From positions 1,089,678 to 1,153,677 of the forward strand of contig NZ_BMHY01000001.1 of NCBI RefSeq assembly GCF_014641555.1: a stretch of DNA of 64,000 nucleotides. Direction: 5' to 3'. A model generated the notes under the pieces. It did not search any database and was not told the origin of the DNA. It was given only the letters and a program-made list of their open reading frames with translations. The DNA comes from Paenibacillus radicis (ex Gao et al. 2016) (GTDB lineage Bacteria; Bacillota; Bacilli; Paenibacillales; Paenibacillaceae). This document shows, one piece after another, positions 17,009 to 24,403 of the stretch; positions within the stretch are counted from its first letter, which is position 1; each line of letters begins with the position of its first letter. The position numbers were made by a program, and so were the translations under genes.

Positions 17009-17362
17009 ATCTCAGGTACAACAGGGATACCTGTGATGCAAAGCAGTTACTGTTGGGGCAAGCTGGGATGTGCAGATTATGTAGGCGGAAAAATGATATT
17101 GAGAGGAAAAGAACCAACCGTTGTCGCTGCTGGATCAGACATCAAGGTCTCCTATAACTACAAACCGGCTCGGGCCCACATCGCTATAGAGCAATTTCAA
17201 GAAGACGATAAGTCGGTCGAGATTGTATTGCAAGATGGAGTTTTTCAAGCTCCCAAGGAAAAAGGCATCTATTACTACGGTATCTTTGCTAATTGGCTAT
17301 CGCCTGATGGCAAGTATTCAGAAGGTGATACTTCATCGGTTTTTGTGATCGGGGTGCAGTGA
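17009..17362 (+). pseudogene. 5'-truncated putative lipoprotein remnant
   Basis: The frame encodes SSYCWGKLGCADYVGGKMIL, EPTVVAAGSDIKVSYNYKP and a C-terminus GIYYYGIFANWLSPDGKYSE ending SVFVIGVQ. This is the conserved C-terminal body of a Bacillaceae lipoprotein family that normally begins with a signal peptide and lipobox. Here homologous-looking residues (SGTTGIPVMQ) continue upstream of the first possible start (GTG 17033) until an in-frame TGA at 17006, no signal peptide is present, and the only AGGAGG-like site (17001-17007) is 25 bases away from that start. I read it as a remnant. If translated from GTG 17033 the product would be a 109-aa cytosolic fragment. Confidence 0.5.
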
Positions 17363-17774
17363 GGAGAGACGAGGTGTAGAGCAATCTGGAGGTTATCTGG
17401 TGATAGCGAACCAGCTTCGCTATATAGTGCCAAGAATTTCCTTCATACATACAAACCAAACGCATAATGCCTCCATTTTGGTCAATAAGGACAAAATTTT
17501 CTCTACTGAGAAAATGGTATCCACTATAGCGAAAATGAGTGCGTAAATATCATTCATAAACAGATGGAGCCGAATCTCAATGAGATTCGGCTCCATCTGT
17601 TTATGAATTTTGGTACTTGAAGAAGGTAGGGGGTGAGCGGAGCGATTCGAGTTCATGCTGACATTTTGAAGATTCTATTCATCGCTATAGTCGCGGAGCG
17701 ACAAATAAGATGGAATCAAGAACGGCAGCATGAACCGAGGCGCGCAGCGAGCCCTTTCTTTGCAAGCCGAAGCC
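17363..17774. other. non-coding region with hairpins
   Basis: No credible gene. ATAGCGAA (17403-17410) and TTCGCTAT (17416-17423) form a small hairpin; the dominant element is the 57-bp inverted repeat at 17552-17608. A minus-strand frame across it is composed largely of the palindrome and is not accepted. Confidence 0.5.
17552..17608. repeat. 57-bp inverted repeat, 28-bp perfect arms, 1-nt spacer
   Basis: Arms 17552-17579 and 17581-17608 are exact reverse complements (outer ATTCATAAACAGATGG, inner GAATCTCA) around a single A. Such a near-seamless palindrome would extrude a cruciform or form a very stable RNA hairpin. It has no T-tail typical of terminators and no transposase nearby. Confidence 0.8.
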
Positions 17775-18374
17775 TCATTCGGGATTATAATCATATTCCA
17801 TAAGCGATGCTGTCCTCAGCGCTCTTTCCGCACCTAATAACCGTCCTACAACATACAAGGACATATCGATTCCTGCAGATACGCCCGCCGATAAAATAAT
17901 TTTGCCGTTATCGACGTAACGCTTATTTTCGACAATTACTGAGGATGCCGGAGCTGCAGCTTTCAATTCCTCGATGGCCCGGTGATGTGTAGTGATGTTC
18001 AAGCCTTCCAATAGATCAGCTTTTGCAATAATAAGTGCGCCTGTGCATACGGAAAGAACAAGCTCAGCTGTTGCAGCAGTGCTAGCGATCCATTCTGTCA
18101 ACGTTGAATTGTTCTTTTCTGTTCTTGCGCCGGGGCCGCCTGGGACGATAATCAGATCAGGAGTAGGACAATTGTAAATCGTGTAAGCGGGATTTAAGCT
18201 TAACCCGCCAAGTGCAACAACTGGGCCTTCATGCGGTGCGACTGTGAAAATTTGAAAGTCTTGCCCGCCGCCGCTGCTTGTTAGAAACACTTCGTAAGGG
18301 CCTGCAAAATCAAGGGCTTCGATCTGGTTGAAAACGACAATCGCTACTTTTCTTGCCGGGCGTGCCTGATCCAA
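17775..18374 (-). CDS. DJ-1/PfpI family protein under ZTP riboswitch control
   Basis: A 199-residue DJ-1/PfpI protein of the class I glutamine amidotransferase-like fold. VAIVVFNQIEALDFAGPYEV contains the conserved Glu (residue 19); LIIVPGGPGA and the nucleophile elbow LVLSVCTGALIIA (Cys 110) are followed by THHRAIEEL, the likely histidine partner. Relatives include isonitrile hydratases (InhA-like), glyoxalase III and AraC-N-terminal domains. The start is TTG 18374, nine bases after AGGAG; the apparent longer frame runs back into the riboswitch. The leader carries a ZTP/pfl-type aptamer and terminator, which links expression to folate/purine one-carbon status and suggests a role in that metabolism. 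The reaction itself is unknown. Confidence 0.82.
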   Translation of the reverse strand: MDQARPARKVAIVVFNQIEALDFAGPYEVFLTSSGGGQDFQIFTVAPHEGPVVALGGLSLNPAYTIYNCPTPDLIIVPGGPGARTEKNNSTLTEWIASTAATAELVLSVCTGALIIAKADLLEGLNITTHHRAIEELKAAAPASSVIVENKRYVDNGKIILSAGVSAGIDMSLYVVGRLLGAERALRTASLMEYDYNPE

Positions 18375-18396
18375 TCGACATCTCTCCTTTGAAATG

Positions 18397-18502
18397 AAAA
18401 AAAAGCATTTGGCCGAAATCGACCAAATACTTTTGCCCAGGCGTACGGCTCTATGGCCATGTGCTTCCTCGTGGTTATCCACGTTTACGCCAGTCACACA
18501 CA
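18397..18502 (-). promoter_or_regulatory. ZTP (pfl) riboswitch with intrinsic terminator
   Basis: The minus-strand leader reads GTGTGACTGGCG, a stem CGTGGATAACCACG, GAGGAAGCACATGGCC, AGAGCCG and then ACGCCTGGGCA (18434-18443), the order and wording of the ZTP/pfl aptamer (CCGCCUGGGC box). It is followed by a terminator hairpin GTATTTGGTC / GGCCAAATGC (18430-18405) and eight T. ZTP binding normally stabilises the aptamer, frees the terminator and turns the gene on. Confidence 0.85.
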
Positions 18503-18518
18503 GGTTTTGCTTAATCTG

Positions 18519-18547
18519 TTTATATCAAAAATTACATAAAAAGGCAA
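18519..18547 (-). promoter_or_regulatory. promoter of the riboswitch-controlled gene
   Basis: Minus strand TTGCCT (18547-18542), 17 bp, TATAAA (18524-18519), placing the start just ahead of the aptamer. Confidence 0.55.
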
Positions 18548-18563
18548 CCACTCTTTCTCCACG

Positions 18564-19412
18564 CTACACCGTCTCCAGTTTGTAAGTCTGCCTGTACTTG
18601 AGAGGCGACAACCCCGTCATTTCTTTGAAAATACGGCCGAAATGCGTCATGCTCTCGAAGCCGACCCGCTCAGCGATATCGGATATTTTCATAGTGCTGC
18701 CAATCAATAGCTGGCGGGCTTCTTTGACGCGGACATTGTTCAAATACTCGGTGAACGTAAATCCGGTATTCTCGCGGAACATTTTACAGAAATAAGAGGG
18801 ACTAATAAAAAATTTGCCGGATACGTCTTGAATCGTTTGCCGTTGATCGTAATGCCGGTTCAAATGGTCTACGATTTCGAAAATCTTCTTATGAATCGGA
18901 TTGCCGCCCGACTGCTCTTCCGCAGGCAATGACTCCGTCTTCCTATAGATAAAGATGAGCAGCTCGAACAGCAGTGTTTTGAGATAAAATTCAGAGCCCG
19001 GTTGCTGTTTGACAGACTCATGAATCATTTTGTCAAACAGCTTCTCGACGAAGCTTTGCTCTTGGCCGGTCAAGCGCATGAAGTTTTTGCCGGAAGAGAA
19101 GCTGGCAAGTACGTCAAAGGAATTGTTGTAAGGAAATAAATCCTGCAGAAATTCTTCTTGAAACAGCAGTGTAATCCGCTCAAAGGATTCCCCGCTCGCG
19201 TTCACCAATTTATGGATTTCGTTCATGCCGATGATAAGCAGCACGCCGCCGACTACTTGGTAGCTTTTATCCTCAATAAAGTAGCTGATATCGCCTGAAA
19301 CGAGATAAAAGATTTCATAACCGTTGTGATAATGCCGGGATGGCATGCTTGTGTCATGTTTTCTCTCGCGACTGATGTCGAAATTGGAAGCTTCATAGAA
19401 ATTTGATTCCAT
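18564..19412 (-). CDS. AraC family transcriptional regulator
   Basis: A 283-residue AraC-type activator. The N-terminal cupin-like sensor (SMPSRHYHNGYEIFYLVSGD, IGMNEIHKLVN) is followed by the two helix-turn-helix units in about the last 100 residues: QTIQDVSGKFFISPSYFCKM and LIGSTMKISDIAERVGFESM, then HFGRIFKEMTGLSPLKYRQT. The start ATG 19412 follows GGAGG by about eleven bases; the longer frame to 19538 reads through it. It is divergent from a sugar ABC transporter operon, and the direct repeat ATAAGATATGT (x2, 29 bp apart) lies between them, so it is the likely activator of that operon. Confidence 0.88.
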   Translation of the reverse strand: MESNFYEASNFDISRERKHDTSMPSRHYHNGYEIFYLVSGDISYFIEDKSYQVVGGVLLIIGMNEIHKLVNASGESFERITLLFQEEFLQDLFPYNNSFDVLASFSSGKNFMRLTGQEQSFVEKLFDKMIHESVKQQPGSEFYLKTLLFELLIFIYRKTESLPAEEQSGGNPIHKKIFEIVDHLNRHYDQRQTIQDVSGKFFISPSYFCKMFRENTGFTFTEYLNNVRVKEARQLLIGSTMKISDIAERVGFESMTHFGRIFKEMTGLSPLKYRQTYKLETV

Positions 19413-19455
19413 TTTAAATGTAACCTCCGTGTCAGTTGTGTCGAAGAAAGTTAAA

Positions 19456-19495
19456 ATAAGATATGTTGAAAAACGAGAAAATAGATAAGATATGT
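19456..19495. promoter_or_regulatory. direct repeat ATAAGATATGT x2, probable AraC half-sites
   Basis: Exact 11-bp direct repeats at 19456-19466 and 19485-19495, 29 bp start to start (close to three helical turns), between the divergent AraC and ABC transporter genes. AraC-type monomers usually bind direct repeats. Confidence 0.5.
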
Positions 19496-19660
19496 GCAGA
19501 TAATTCATAATATCATGTGCTATATTTGTAGGCAACAAGGCAGAACAACAGTGGGTGATGCGTAGCGGAGATGCTAAGTTGGCAAGTGAAAGTTGAATAT
19601 GAAGTTAGTTTTATTAACATTTTGTAAACGTCTGTGAAAATGTGAAGCGGGGGTTATCCT

Positions 19661-21013
19661 TTGAAAAACGTAATGGCAACTTTGGCAAGTGTCCTTCTAC
19701 TATTCTCTGTAGCAACAGCCTGTGGAAATTCAGCGAAATCGACTAATACCGATAACGTCTCAGACAAGGGGAAGGAGAAGGTTGAGCTGGTATGGGTAAT
19801 GGCAGCCGACCCCGATAAAAAAGCTTGGCAGGATGCGATGATCTCTACCTTCGAGGACAGCCATCCCAACATAAAAGTAAGGCTTGAAAACATCCCTTAC
19901 GATCAGTTCGATCAAAAGCTGACGACGCTGATCGCCAGCGGCAAAGCACCGGACGTCTGGAATCCGAATCAGGCCGACAGCGGATTTGCCACCTATATGA
20001 AGATGGGTGCGCTGAAGGATCTGACCCCTTACGTCGAGAAGGGTGCGCCTGAACTGGCTACGATGGACCCGAACCTGTTGGACGTTTATAAAATCAATGG
20101 TAAAAACTACGGCGTACCACTCGTCAGCAACGCTACTTACTTGTATTACAATAAAGATTTGTTCGATCAAGCCGGTCTTCCTTATCCGACAACGGACTGG
20201 GACGACAAGTCATGGAACTTCGATACGATGCTGGAAACGGCACAGAAGTTGTCCCATGATGTGGGCGACGCCCGTAAGCAAGTGTTCGGCTTCTCCAGCG
20301 CGCTAAGCGCAAATTCGATGACGTGGCTGTTCGGCGGCGACTTGTTCAAGCCGGAGGCTTATACAACCGGAGTAATGGGCGAGCCCGATCTGATGAACCC
20401 AACCAATATCGAAGCGCTTCAATTCAATGTCGATCTGATCAATAAATACAAAGTAGCGCCTAATGCTGAAACCGTAGCGGCTTCCGCTCAGCTTGGCGAC
20501 CCGTTTCTGACGGGTAAAGTGGCGATGTACATTTCTGGCGGTTGGGGGCTGGGCTCCTACAAACAGGCGGATTTCAAATGGGGAGTAGCTGCCGTTCCTT
20601 ATCATGAGGGCCGTAAAGTAACGCTGTACGTAGATCCGTGGAGTATCTCGGCAACGAGCAAGCATCCCGACGAAGCATGGGAATTCGTACGGCATCTCGC
20701 CAATCCTGCAGAAGGCGGCGGCGCATACCGCTATATGAATGAAGTAGGCAGAACTCCTGCCGATGCAAGTCTGTTCAAGCTTTGGTATGACAAGATGGGC
20801 GGGGAGATCGGCATGGACCCGGAAGCGTTCAGACAGGTTCATGAAGGCTCGATCAAATATGGCCGTGAAGCGGAAAACCATCTCATCGTCAAATACAATA
20901 CGATTCTCGATACGATGAATCAATCGCTATGGTCGGTGTGGGACGGCAAGAAAAGCGTGGAAGACGGCTTGAATGTGCTGAAAGGCAACCTCCTATCACT
21001 TAATCTGGACTAG
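19661..21013 (+). CDS. sugar ABC transporter substrate-binding lipoprotein (family 1)
   Basis: A 450-residue extracellular solute-binding protein. Signal peptide and lipobox are clear (MATLASVLLLFSVATACGN, acylated Cys 21), then VELVWVMAADPDKKAWQDAM, IASGKAPDVWNPNQADSG and YGVPLVSNATYLYYNKDLFD, the standard family 1 sugar-binding layout; the C-terminal LYVDPWSISATSKHPDEAWE is also typical. Start TTG 19661 has a G-rich ribosome site; ATG 19673 is an alternative with a shorter signal. First gene of an operon with two permeases and a PHP phosphatase. No ATPase is encoded here, so it probably uses a shared MsmX-like ATPase, as is common in this group. Confidence 0.9.
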   Translation: MKNVMATLASVLLLFSVATACGNSAKSTNTDNVSDKGKEKVELVWVMAADPDKKAWQDAMISTFEDSHPNIKVRLENIPYDQFDQKLTTLIASGKAPDVWNPNQADSGFATYMKMGALKDLTPYVEKGAPELATMDPNLLDVYKINGKNYGVPLVSNATYLYYNKDLFDQAGLPYPTTDWDDKSWNFDTMLETAQKLSHDVGDARKQVFGFSSALSANSMTWLFGGDLFKPEAYTTGVMGEPDLMNPTNIEALQFNVDLINKYKVAPNAETVAASAQLGDPFLTGKVAMYISGGWGLGSYKQADFKWGVAAVPYHEGRKVTLYVDPWSISATSKHPDEAWEFVRHLANPAEGGGAYRYMNEVGRTPADASLFKLWYDKMGGEIGMDPEAFRQVHEGSIKYGREAENHLIVKYNTILDTMNQSLWSVWDGKKSVEDGLNVLKGNLLSLNLD

Positions 21014-21095
21014 TTGCAGCTTTTTAACTTGAATGCAGCCGGGCGGGCATCTCTTTCCAAGTATAGCGGCTCGCCCGAATGTTGGAGGGACTCAA

Positions 21096-21995
21096 ATGAG
21101 AAAGTTATCGCTAGCAATGAAGCGGGAGGAACAGTCGTTTTGGTTGTTCATCGCCCCTTGGTTTATCGGGTTCGTCTGTTTTACCGGGGGTCCGATACTC
21201 TTCTCGCTGCTGCTTAGTTTTTCAGAATATAATGTGATCTCATCGCCAAAGTTTGCCGGAGTCAGCAACTACAGCCTGCTCTTTGGCGACCGTCTGTTTT
21301 ATAAATCTTTGTTCGTAACGTTGTATTACAGTGTGATGGCAGTGCCATTTACAATATTGACCTCATTGATTGTCGCCGTGCTTCTGAATCATCGGATTAA
21401 AGGGCAGGCCGTGCTGCGTACCTTGTATTATGCGCCTAGCATCATCTCCGGCGTAGCCGTGTCTTTTCTCTGGTCTTGGCTGCTTAATCCGCAGTTTGGC
21501 GTCGTCAACTCAGTTCTATATGACTGGTTTGGCATCCAGGGTCCGGGATGGTTCACCAGTCCGGGAACGGTCGTGCCTTCGATGGTGCTGATGCAATTGA
21601 CGGCATCGGGAAGCACGATGGTCATTTTCTTAGCGGCGCTGCAATCGCTGCCTGCAGATTTGTTCGAAGCGGCATCGATTGAAGGCGCAAGCGGGTTTAC
21701 GAAGTTTCGCAAAATTACGGTGCCGCTGATCTCGCCGGTTATTTTGTTCAATACGATTATTAGCATGATCGGCTCACTGCAAATTTTTACGGAGGCCTAT
21801 GTCATTACGAAGGGCGGTCCGGACTGGAATTCCTATTTCTATGTGTATTACCTGTTCGATACCGCGTTCAAGCAGTTCCGGATGGGCTATGCCTCCGCGC
21901 AGGCCTGGATTCTATTCCTGCTGATCTTTGCCTTGACGCTCGTATCGTTATGGGGCTCCAAGAAATTCGTCCATTATGAATATGATTCGAAGTGA
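21096..21995 (+). CDS. sugar ABC transporter permease (MalF/UgpA type)
   Basis: A 299-residue inner-membrane permease with about six helices. The EAA loop that docks the ATPase is visible as FEAASIEGASGFTKFRKITV followed by PLISPVILFNTIISMIGSLQ. The N-terminus (EEQSFWLFIAPWFIGFVCFT) matches MalF/UgpA-type sugar permeases. ATG 21096 follows GGAGGG by six bases, which rules out the longer frame beginning at 21033. It pairs with the next gene. Confidence 0.92.
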   Translation: MRKLSLAMKREEQSFWLFIAPWFIGFVCFTGGPILFSLLLSFSEYNVISSPKFAGVSNYSLLFGDRLFYKSLFVTLYYSVMAVPFTILTSLIVAVLLNHRIKGQAVLRTLYYAPSIISGVAVSFLWSWLLNPQFGVVNSVLYDWFGIQGPGWFTSPGTVVPSMVLMQLTASGSTMVIFLAALQSLPADLFEAASIEGASGFTKFRKITVPLISPVILFNTIISMIGSLQIFTEAYVITKGGPDWNSYFYVYYLFDTAFKQFRMGYASAQAWILFLLIFALTLVSLWGSKKFVHYEYDSK

Positions 21996-22009
21996 AAGGA
22001 GGCGCTTGA

Positions 22010-22864
22010 ATGAAACGCAAGACATACAGGCATGACAAGCTCTCCCTCGTAGAGAAAATAATCATTTATGTACTTCTATATGGCGGTGTTCTGTTGTTTG
22101 CCTTTCCTTTGTTCTGGATGCTTTCCACTTCGCTCAAGACGATGGGCGAGATTCATCGCGTACCGATGACCTGGCTTCCTGCATTCTGGCAATGGAACAA
22201 CTACAAGCAAATTTTCATCGATGCGCCAATGAGCCGTTTTCTGTGGAATTCTCTCTGGTACTCGGGCGTTACGGTAGCGGCAGTCGTCTTTACTTCTTCG
22301 ATGGCGGCATTCGCTTTTGCCAGATTACGTGCGCGGGGCAGTCTGATTTTATTCGGGCTTGTATTAAGCACGATGATGATTCCGTCTCAAGTTACACTGA
22401 TTCCGCAGTATTTGCTATTCAATAAGCTTCACTGGACAGGGACGTATTTGCCGCTCGTTATTCCTGCCTTTACAGCCAGCTCCTTTACGATCTTTCTGAT
22501 GCGTCAATTTTACTTGGGTATAACGAAAGAGCTGGACGAAGCGGTCAAAATCGATGGCGGCAGCCATTTCACGATGTATTTCCGAATTCTAATTCCGTTA
22601 TCTATGCCGGCCTTTGCCACTGCTGCCATTTTGGAGCTGATCTCGCGGTGGAATGATCTATTTGGCCCGCTTATTTATTTGAATGATATGACGAAATATC
22701 CGATATCGCTTGGCTTGGCCAATTTTACGGCTGCTTACGGGGCTACACCGTGGAATTTATTAATGGCGGCTTCGCTGGTAGCGATTTTGCCGCTGCTGCT
22801 TATTTTCTTTTTTGCTCAAAAATATTTCATTCAAGGCATCGTCGTCTCCGGCTCTAAAGGGTAG
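22010..22864 (+). CDS. sugar ABC transporter permease (MalG/UgpE type)
   Basis: A 284-residue permease with six hydrophobic helices. FAFPLFWMLSTSLKTMGEIH and the EAA loop ELDEAVKIDGGSHFTMYFRI with LIPLSMPAFATAAILELISR are typical of MalG/UgpE/carbohydrate uptake family 1. It begins 14 bp after the partner permease with an AAAGGAGG site and ends FIQGIVVSGSKG, a very common C-terminus in these permeases. Confidence 0.93.
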   Translation: MKRKTYRHDKLSLVEKIIIYVLLYGGVLLFAFPLFWMLSTSLKTMGEIHRVPMTWLPAFWQWNNYKQIFIDAPMSRFLWNSLWYSGVTVAAVVFTSSMAAFAFARLRARGSLILFGLVLSTMMIPSQVTLIPQYLLFNKLHWTGTYLPLVIPAFTASSFTIFLMRQFYLGITKELDEAVKIDGGSHFTMYFRILIPLSMPAFATAAILELISRWNDLFGPLIYLNDMTKYPISLGLANFTAAYGATPWNLLMAASLVAILPLLLIFFFAQKYFIQGIVVSGSKG

Positions 22865-22903
22865 ACAACATGCACGCTATAAAGATACTAACGGGGGTAT
22901 GAC

Positions 22904-23701
22904 ATGAAGTTTGATTTCCATACACATCACGAACGCTGCGGACATGCGTCAGGTTCGGTGAGAGACTATATAGAAGCAGCAAGGAACAACGGTTTGCACA
23001 TGATCGGAATCTCGGATCATACGCCCTTTTTCGCAGCCTCGGAAGATCGTCCATCCTTGACCGGAAGCATGGCCAAGAGCGATTTTCCAGGCTACATACA
23101 AGAAGTGCTGGCGTTAAAGAAAGAATTTGCGGGCAGTATCGAAGTGCTGCTCGGAATCGAAGCAGATTTTTTGCCGGAGCATCTCGATTTGTACCGGGAA
23201 GTTATCGCTTCCCATCCCTTTGACTATGTGATCGGCTCGGTGCATGATTTTGCAGGCATCGGCATTTACGATTCAGAGTATTGGGAGTCCTTGAGCCCGG
23301 AACGCAAGCTGGAAACAAAAAATCTGTTCTATGACTATATCGCGCAATCTGCAAAAAGCGGCTTATATGACATTCTCGGCCATGTCGATTCTTTGAACCG
23401 TTATTTCTACGGCTATTCCGAGCTCCGCACGGAAGCGGCTGATCGAACGTTGAAGACGATTGCGGATAGCGATGTTGTAATTGAGATCAATTCCTCCGAC
23501 GACAACTGGGTGCCGGACGGCTATTTTCTGGAGCGGGCTTTTCACTACGGAGTGAAGGTTACATTCGGCTCAGATGCCCATGAACCGGAGCGAGTTGGCG
23601 AGCATTTTGAAGCGATTGGCAAGCAATTATATGATATTGGCTACCGGGAGTGGGCAGTGTTCCGCAACCGCGAACGTTTTATGGTTCCGATTGAGCGATA
23701 A
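22904..23701 (+). CDS. PHP domain histidinol-phosphatase family protein
   Basis: A 265-residue metal-dependent phosphoesterase of the PHP fold (HisK/HisJ type). Metal ligands are visible in MKFDFHTHHERCGHA (HxH), MIGISDHTPFF (DH), GIEADFLPEH (E), YVIGSVHDF (H), LGHVDSL and FGSDAHEPERVGE (DxH). Known members dephosphorylate L-histidinol phosphate, but it is the fourth gene of a sugar transport operon, with no his genes near, so a sugar-phosphate substrate is at least as likely. Start ATG 22904 has GGGGG upstream. Confidence 0.85.
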   Translation: MKFDFHTHHERCGHASGSVRDYIEAARNNGLHMIGISDHTPFFAASEDRPSLTGSMAKSDFPGYIQEVLALKKEFAGSIEVLLGIEADFLPEHLDLYREVIASHPFDYVIGSVHDFAGIGIYDSEYWESLSPERKLETKNLFYDYIAQSAKSGLYDILGHVDSLNRYFYGYSELRTEAADRTLKTIADSDVVIEINSSDDNWVPDGYFLERAFHYGVKVTFGSDAHEPERVGEHFEAIGKQLYDIGYREWAVFRNRERFMVPIER

Positions 23702-23731
23702 GAATACTGGGATCACTCTATAGATTTGCAG

Positions 23732-23783
23732 AAAATGCTCTTTGGCAGACTGATGATTCAGCTGTCGAAGGGCATTTTTTTAA
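23732..23783 (+). terminator. terminator of the sugar transport operon
   Basis: An imperfect long stem AAAATGC-TCTT... paired with ...AAGG-GCATTTTTTT, with inner CTGA/TCAG pairs, ending in seven T, about 30 bp after the PHP gene. Confidence 0.6.
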
Positions 23784-23920
23784 GCGTGCTGCTCTTTAGA
23801 GGAAAAGAATAACGAATGCTTTGCTTGAACCTGTTAAAAGACGCTAATAGAGAATATGGCCAGCTCCTGTTAAAATAAGAGGTAGTTCACGTTGATTACG
23901 ATTAGAATGGGGAAGCAGGA

Positions 23921-24403
23921 ATGGCTGAGACGAAAACGAATGCGATGCGGATGCTGGACAAGTCCAACGTACCGTACCGTATCATGACCTATGACAATGA
24001 AGATGGACAAATACATGGCGCAGCTCTCGCCGAAAAAATCGGGAAACCCGCAGAAATCGTGTTTAAAACGTTAGTCGCCCATCAAGGCGCGAGCCTCTTC
24101 GTGTTTGTAATTCCTGTGGCGGAGGAGCTGGATTTGAAGCTGGCGGCTAAAGCGGCCGGGGTGAAAAAGATCGAAATGCTTCCCGTCAAAGAACTGCTGA
24201 AATGGACGGGTTATGTACGCGGGGGATGCTCGCCGATAGGGATGAAAAAGCTGTATCCTACCTTTATCGATAGTGGAGCGGAGTCATTGGCAACGATGCT
24301 GGTGAGCGCAGGGAAAATCGGCTTCCAAGTGGAGCTTGCACCTGAACAGCTTGCTGAACAGGTATCGGCAGTATTCGTTCCGCTCATTAAGGCGGACTCA
24401 TGA
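23921..24403 (+). CDS. Cys-tRNA(Pro)/Cys-tRNA(Cys) deacylase, YbaK/EbsC family
   Basis: A 160-residue aminoacyl-tRNA editing protein that hydrolyses mischarged Cys-tRNA(Pro). The family run is AMRMLDKSNVPYRIMTYDNE, EIVFKTLVAHQGASLFVFVI (substrate loop with the conserved Lys), ELDLKLAAKAAGVKKIEML and YVRGGCSPIGMKKLYPTFID, the GGxSP motif common to YbaK. Length matches the family. It overlaps the next gene by four bases (ATGA), so the two translational-fidelity proteins are coupled. Confidence 0.93.
   Translation: MAETKTNAMRMLDKSNVPYRIMTYDNEDGQIHGAALAEKIGKPAEIVFKTLVAHQGASLFVFVIPVAEELDLKLAAKAAGVKKIEMLPVKELLKWTGYVRGGCSPIGMKKLYPTFIDSGAESLATMLVSAGKIGFQVELAPEQLAEQVSAVFVPLIKADS

Noticed and set aside
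17420..17656. 78-aa minus-strand reading frame
   Set aside because: Mostly encoded by the 57-bp palindrome; no ribosome site or family resemblance.
18375..18497. N-terminal extension of the DJ-1/PfpI protein
   Set aside because: These bases form the ZTP aptamer and terminator; the ribosome site and TTG start at 18374 fit the family length.
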